The position numbers and the translations under genes are program-made. This document shows, piece after piece, positions 61,069-64,000 of a DNA stretch of 64,000 bases (positions are counted from its first letter, which is position 1; each line of letters opens with the position of its first letter). This stretch comes from JBFLYC01 sp040756735. GTDB taxonomy: Bacteria; Bacillota; DSM-16504; Desulfitibacterales; Desulfitibacteraceae. The notes under the pieces are model-generated. The model saw only the letters and a program-made list of their open reading frames with translations, was not told the origin of the DNA and did not search any database. The stretch covers positions 43,835-107,834 of the forward strand of contig JBFLYC010000011.1 of NCBI GenBank assembly GCA_040756735.1, given 5' to 3'.

Positions 61069-61716
61069 ATGTTTACAGGCTTGATAGAGGATCTAGGTAT
61101 AGTACAGGAGATTAAAAAGGGCGCTAAATATGCAAGGTTATCCATAAAGACAAGGCTGAATCTTGAAGAGATGAAAAATGGTGACAGCATTTCAGTAAAT
61201 GGAGTCTGCTTAACCATCACAGAGAAAACAAATCAAATGTTTTCGGCTGATGTAATGTGGGAAACTCTACAGAAAACTAGTTTTATAAACTTAACCCCTG
61301 GTGCAGTTGTTAATCTTGAGAGAGCCATGAAATTAGGGGGACGGTTAGATGGTCATCTTGTCAGCGGCCATGTTGATGGCATAGGTATTATCAGAGAGAA
61401 AAAACAGCATGAAATTGCGGAGGTCTTTGAAATAAATGCAGACACGAGTCTAACCAAGTATATGATTAAGAAGGGTTCAGTTGCTGTAGACGGGATCAGT
61501 TTAACATTAGTTGAAGTTTTTGATGATTATTTTGTTGTTTCAATTATTCCCCATACCATGAAAAAAACAACTTTGGGGTCTAAGGGATATGGTGATGTGG
61601 TAAATATAGAGGTTGATATGCTGGCTAAATATGTTGAAAAATTTGTAACTAGATTAGGTTCTCAGGTTACTGAAGGCGTAACATATGAGAAACTATTAGA
61701 AAACGGTTTTATATAA
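61069..61716 (+). CDS. ribE: Riboflavin synthase, alpha subunit
   Basis: This enzyme dismutates two lumazine molecules into riboflavin. The 215 residues consist of two homologous barrels: MFTGLIEDLGIVQEI with NGVCLTI in the first, HLVSGHVDGIG and VAVDGISLTLVEV with FVVSIIPHT in the second. The start is ATG, 3 bases after ribD. In the active enzyme it forms a trimer inside the RibH capsid in some Bacillales. The gene is called ribE or ribC in different species. Confidence 0.95.
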   Translation: MFTGLIEDLGIVQEIKKGAKYARLSIKTRLNLEEMKNGDSISVNGVCLTITEKTNQMFSADVMWETLQKTSFINLTPGAVVNLERAMKLGGRLDGHLVSGHVDGIGIIREKKQHEIAEVFEINADTSLTKYMIKKGSVAVDGISLTLVEVFDDYFVVSIIPHTMKKTTLGSKGYGDVVNIEVDMLAKYVEKFVTRLGSQVTEGVTYEKLLENGFI

Positions 61717-61728
61717 GGGGGTCACATA

Positions 61729-62943
61729 ATGATGTTCAGGTTTAATACTATTGAAGAGGCTATTAACGAAATCAAGGCAGGAAAGATGATAATTGTGGTT
61801 GACGACGAAGATAGGGAAAATGAAGGTGACTTGGTGATGGCAGCTGAATATGTGACGCCAGAAGCTGTTAATTTTATGGCATCAGAGGGTAAAGGCCTTA
61901 TTTGTATGCCAATAACAGGCAAGAGGCTGGATGAGTTAGATATTGAGCCAATGGTGAGACATAATACGGATAATCATGAAACTGCCTTTACAGTTTCTAT
62001 AGATGCAAAGGAAACTACAACTGGCATTTCAGCCCATGAAAGGGCATTGACCATCAAAAAAATTCTTGACAGCAGAACAAAACCACACGACTTACGTAGG
62101 CCAGGTCATATCTTTCCCCTAAGATATAAAGAAGGAGGTGTGCTGCGTAGGGCAGGTCATACAGAAGCTTCTGTTGATTTAGCTGTTTTAGCTGGATTAT
62201 ATCCAGCCGGCGTTATTTGTGAGATTATGAATAGTGATGGCAGCATGGCCAGGGTACCTCAATTAATGGAATTCGCTAAGAAATATGAATTGAAAATAAT
62301 TACTATTGCAGATTTAATTAACTACAGGCGTCGGAGGGAAAAATTGGTCGCGCTAGTAGTAAGTATAAATATGCCTACACGTTTTGGTGATTTCTCTGTA
62401 AGGGCTTATGAAGACATTCTTCAAGGTGAATGCCATTTGGCTCTAGTAAAAGGAGATGTAGCAGGAGAAGAACCTGTATTGGTACGGGTGCACTCAGAAT
62501 GTTTAACTGGGGATGTATTTGGCTCAAATCGTTGTGACTGTGGGGATCAGTTGTCAGCAGCCATGCAGCAGATTGAAAAAGAAGGTAAAGGTGTACTGTT
62601 ATATATGCGTCAGGAGGGCAGAGGCATTGGCTTGATCAATAAACTCAAGGCTTATAAATTACAGGATGAGGGAAAGGATACTGTTGAAGCTAACGAGATC
62701 TTAGGGTTTCCACCTGACCTCAGAGATTATGGAATTGGAGCACAGATACTGGCTGACATTGGTGTGAAAAATATCAGGCTTTTAACTAACAATCCTAGAA
62801 AAATAGCAGGTTTAGAAGGTTATGGATTATCAGTCATTGAAAGATTGCCTCTTGAAGTTAGTCCATGCCAGTCAAACATCGAGTATCTAAAAACTAAAAA
62901 ACAAAAACTAGGTCATTTGTTACACAATATTTCAAATAAATAA
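61729..62943 (+). CDS. ribBA: Bifunctional DHBP synthase / GTP cyclohydrolase II
   Basis: RibBA provides both precursors of riboflavin. The RibB domain (about 1-200) has [18 protein letters not shown] and [17 protein letters not shown]; the RibA domain (about 205-404) has the zinc motif [21 protein letters not shown], and [11 protein letters not shown] and [14 protein letters not shown]. Both active sites look intact. Ribulose-5-phosphate is the substrate of the first domain. GGGGGTC lies before the ATG; ATG 61732 is an alternative. Confidence 0.97.
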   Translation: MMFRFNTIEEAINEIKAGKMIIVVDDEDRENEGDLVMAAEYVTPEAVNFMASEGKGLICMPITGKRLDELDIEPMVRHNTDNHETAFTVSIDAKETTTGISAHERALTIKKILDSRTKPHDLRRPGHIFPLRYKEGGVLRRAGHTEASVDLAVLAGLYPAGVICEIMNSDGSMARVPQLMEFAKKYELKIITIADLINYRRRREKLVALVVSINMPTRFGDFSVRAYEDILQGECHLALVKGDVAGEEPVLVRVHSECLTGDVFGSNRCDCGDQLSAAMQQIEKEGKGVLLYMRQEGRGIGLINKLKAYKLQDEGKDTVEANEILGFPPDLRDYGIGAQILADIGVKNIRLLTNNPRKIAGLEGYGLSVIERLPLEVSPCQSNIEYLKTKKQKLGHLLHNISNK

Positions 62944-62957
62944 GGAGGAATGTATAC

Positions 62958-63419
62958 ATGGGTAAAATTTATGAAGGAAAGCTAGTTGCTGAAGGATTAA
63001 AATTTGGAATTGTACTGTCAAGATTTAATGAATTTATTACTAGCAAATTGCTTTCTGGTGCAATGGACTGTTTAAAAAGACATGGTGCTCAATTAGAAAA
63101 CATTGATACTATCTGGGTACCAGGCGCTTTTGAAATACCATTAGCGGCCCAAAAGATGGCAGAAAAAGACTATGACGCAGTAATCTGTTTAGGTGCAGTT
63201 ATCAGAGGTGCAACTCCTCATTTTAATTATGTCGCCAGTGAAGTTACAAAGGGAATAGCACAGGTGAGTTTAAAATATAACAAGCCAGTAATCTATGGTG
63301 TTATTACTTCCGATACCATAGAACAAGCCATTGAACGGGCAGGCACAAAGGCAGGCAACAAAGGATGGGAGGCCGCCTTAGGAGCTATAGAAATGGCAAA
63401 TCTTTTAAAAGGGGTTTAA
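62958..63419 (+). CDS. ribH: 6,7-dimethyl-8-ribityllumazine synthase
   Basis: RibH condenses the two riboflavin precursors to lumazine. The 153 residues include [49 protein letters not shown] with the catalytic His, and [31 protein letters not shown]. It would assemble into a large icosahedral particle. AAGGAGG precedes the ATG. Last gene of the operon. Confidence 0.97.
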   Translation: MGKIYEGKLVAEGLKFGIVLSRFNEFITSKLLSGAMDCLKRHGAQLENIDTIWVPGAFEIPLAAQKMAEKDYDAVICLGAVIRGATPHFNYVASEVTKGIAQVSLKYNKPVIYGVITSDTIEQAIERAGTKAGNKGWEAALGAIEMANLLKGV

Positions 63420-63459
63420 GAGTAAGGGCTGGGAAAGATTTTCCCAGCCCTTACTCTTA
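63417..63459. terminator. Perfect 20-base-pair hairpin between ribH and rpmB
   Basis: TAAGAGTAAGGGCTGGGAAA (63417-63436) pairs exactly with the complement at 63440-63459, leaving a GAT loop. It begins with the ribH stop codon. No T-run follows on either strand, but its symmetry between convergent genes suggests a shared terminator or transcription barrier. Confidence 0.7.
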
Positions 63460-63483
63460 GTATTGTAATGTTTATTTATTCCC

Positions 63484-63672
63484 TTATATTGCCCTCTTGA
63501 CGAGACCAGAGCGAAGGCAGCGGGTACACACATCTATTCTCATTGTTTTACCCTTTACTACTGCTTTGACTCTCTGGATGTTTGCTTTCCATTGTTTTTT
63601 TGTTTTAATATTTGAGTGACTCACCTTATTTCCTGTGGAGACACTTTTGCCGCATATGGTGCATTTTGCCAT
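63484..63672 (-). CDS. rpmB: 50S ribosomal protein L28
   Basis: A 62-residue L28 of the zinc-binding type with CTIC near the N-terminus and CTRC near the C-terminus. MAKCTICGKSVSTGNKVSHS is the family start. The ATG at 63672 (reverse) follows GGGAGGTGG; a longer frame upstream reads non-family residues. As in B. subtilis, rpmB runs opposite to the rsgA-rpe block; here the rib operon lies between. Confidence 0.96.
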   Translation of the reverse strand: MAKCTICGKSVSTGNKVSHSNIKTKKQWKANIQRVKAVVKGKTMRIDVCTRCLRSGLVKRAI

Positions 63673-63916
63673 TATCAATCCACCTCCCTCACATAAGTAA
63701 AAACATAAAACATGCATAATTTATATTGGTTTCTTATAGGGAAATAAGACACACTTTTAACCGAGGGGTATGCTTTTAAGGAAGGGAATGTTCCCATCTT
63801 ATAGCATTGATTAGTAAGTAACCATTTTGAATTTTACCAAAAAAGCTTCCTGTTTACAAGTTTTTAATACTTAATCTTTGATTCGTAATTTGAATTTGCT
63901 AGGGGTAGAGTTCACC
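63673..63916. other. Intergenic region upstream of rpmB
   Basis: The 244 bases hold no gene I can support. GGGAATGTTCCC near 63784-63795 is a perfect palindrome and may be a fragment of the dispersed repeat family. AT-rich sequence beyond it has no clear structure. The rpmB promoter should lie here on the minus strand but I cannot place it with confidence. Confidence 0.4.
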
Positions 63917-64000
63917 CTATACTTTGGCAAGAATGGGGTTCAAGCGCTCTTTCACTTCGGGAGTACATGCTGCATACAGCTGAACAAACTCGAGGAAGCC
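63917..64000 (-). CDS. Unidentified protein, C-terminal 27 residues only
   Basis: On the minus strand the frame is open from the window edge to a TAG at 63917-63919 and reads GFLEFVQLYAACTPEVKERL and a few more residues. The amphipathic, hydrophobic/charged pattern looks like real protein, but the fragment is too short to identify. It could be part of a transposase or a cytoplasmic enzyme. Confidence 0.35.
   Translation of the reverse strand, partial: GFLEFVQLYAACTPEVKERLNPILAKV

Noticed and set aside
59673..63916. A spoVM gene near rpmB
   Set aside because: No short frame resembling the 26-residue SpoVM sequence was found on either strand in the gaps of this region.

Overview
The window is a low-GC Firmicutes (class Clostridia) chromosome segment from an anaerobic, endospore-forming bacterium. 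The evidence is the complete early sporulation block (spoIIGA, sigE, sigG, spoIIR), the germination pair sleB/ypeB, the Gram-positive division genes (divIB, sbp, sepF, divIVA), frequent TTG/GTG starts behind strong Shine-Dalgarno sites, and several ferredoxin-type and HdrD/DsrK-type Fe-S proteins. I would place it near Peptococcaceae-like clostridia but cannot name a genus. Gene order follows the Bacillus subtilis ftsZ-ylm-ylo backbone (as I remember it) with blocks inserted at a few joints. About 40 genes are housekeeping and were assigned from family motifs.

Layout. 1-7.1 kb: murC (cut by the window edge), murB, murA, a foldback repeat, divIB, sbp, ftsA, ftsZ. 7.2-7.7 kb: the decayed remains of an ABC transporter. 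7.7-11.1 kb: spoIIGA-sigE, sigG, spoIIR, with recognisable sporulation promoters. 11.2-16.1 kb: ymxH/ylmC, pgeF, a HlyD-like membrane protein, yggS, sepF, yggT, ylmH, divIVA. 16.1-19.2 kb: isoleucine T-box and ileS. 19.5-25.5 kb: ACT/DUF711 pair, DUF5665, yteA-like, lspA-rluD-ykgJ-nfo. 25.6-30.1 kb: minus-strand rlpA-like gene, DUF362 ferredoxin protein, pyrR, minus-strand rqcH. 30.3-37.5 kb: Ca2+-type P-ATPase, yicC, remA, gmk, rpoZ, coaBC, metK.

37.6-44.0 kb is the main accessory block. It holds a MerR-type regulator with a C-terminal ferredoxin-like cysteine motif, an IscU-like scaffold, two NifX/NifB-C-like small proteins, two MinD-type ATPases each with an inserted two-cluster ferredoxin domain, and then a membrane cytochrome b/HdrD-like pair (DsrMK/TmcCB type). 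I read this as a probable Fe-S or metal-cofactor assembly module next to a membrane redox complex. It is the best candidate here for a poorly described system.

44.2-47.3 kb: 2H phosphoesterase, tRNA-Thr(CGU), sleB, ypeB. 47.4-59.7 kb: the ylo block resumes with priA, def, fmt, DUF116, a yugP-like protease, rsmB, rlmN, prpC, prkC, rsgA (apparent CTG start) and rpe. 59.7-63.4 kb: FMN riboswitch and ribD-ribE-ribBA-ribH. 63.5-64 kb: rpmB on the minus strand and the 3' end of an unidentified minus-strand ORF.

A family of degenerate inverted repeats (ends resembling GGGGACATTCCTC and GAGGTGTGTCCCC) is scattered through at least seven intergenic gaps. Many starts given here differ from the longest possible ORF because the Shine-Dalgarno position favours an internal start; these choices are stated per gene.
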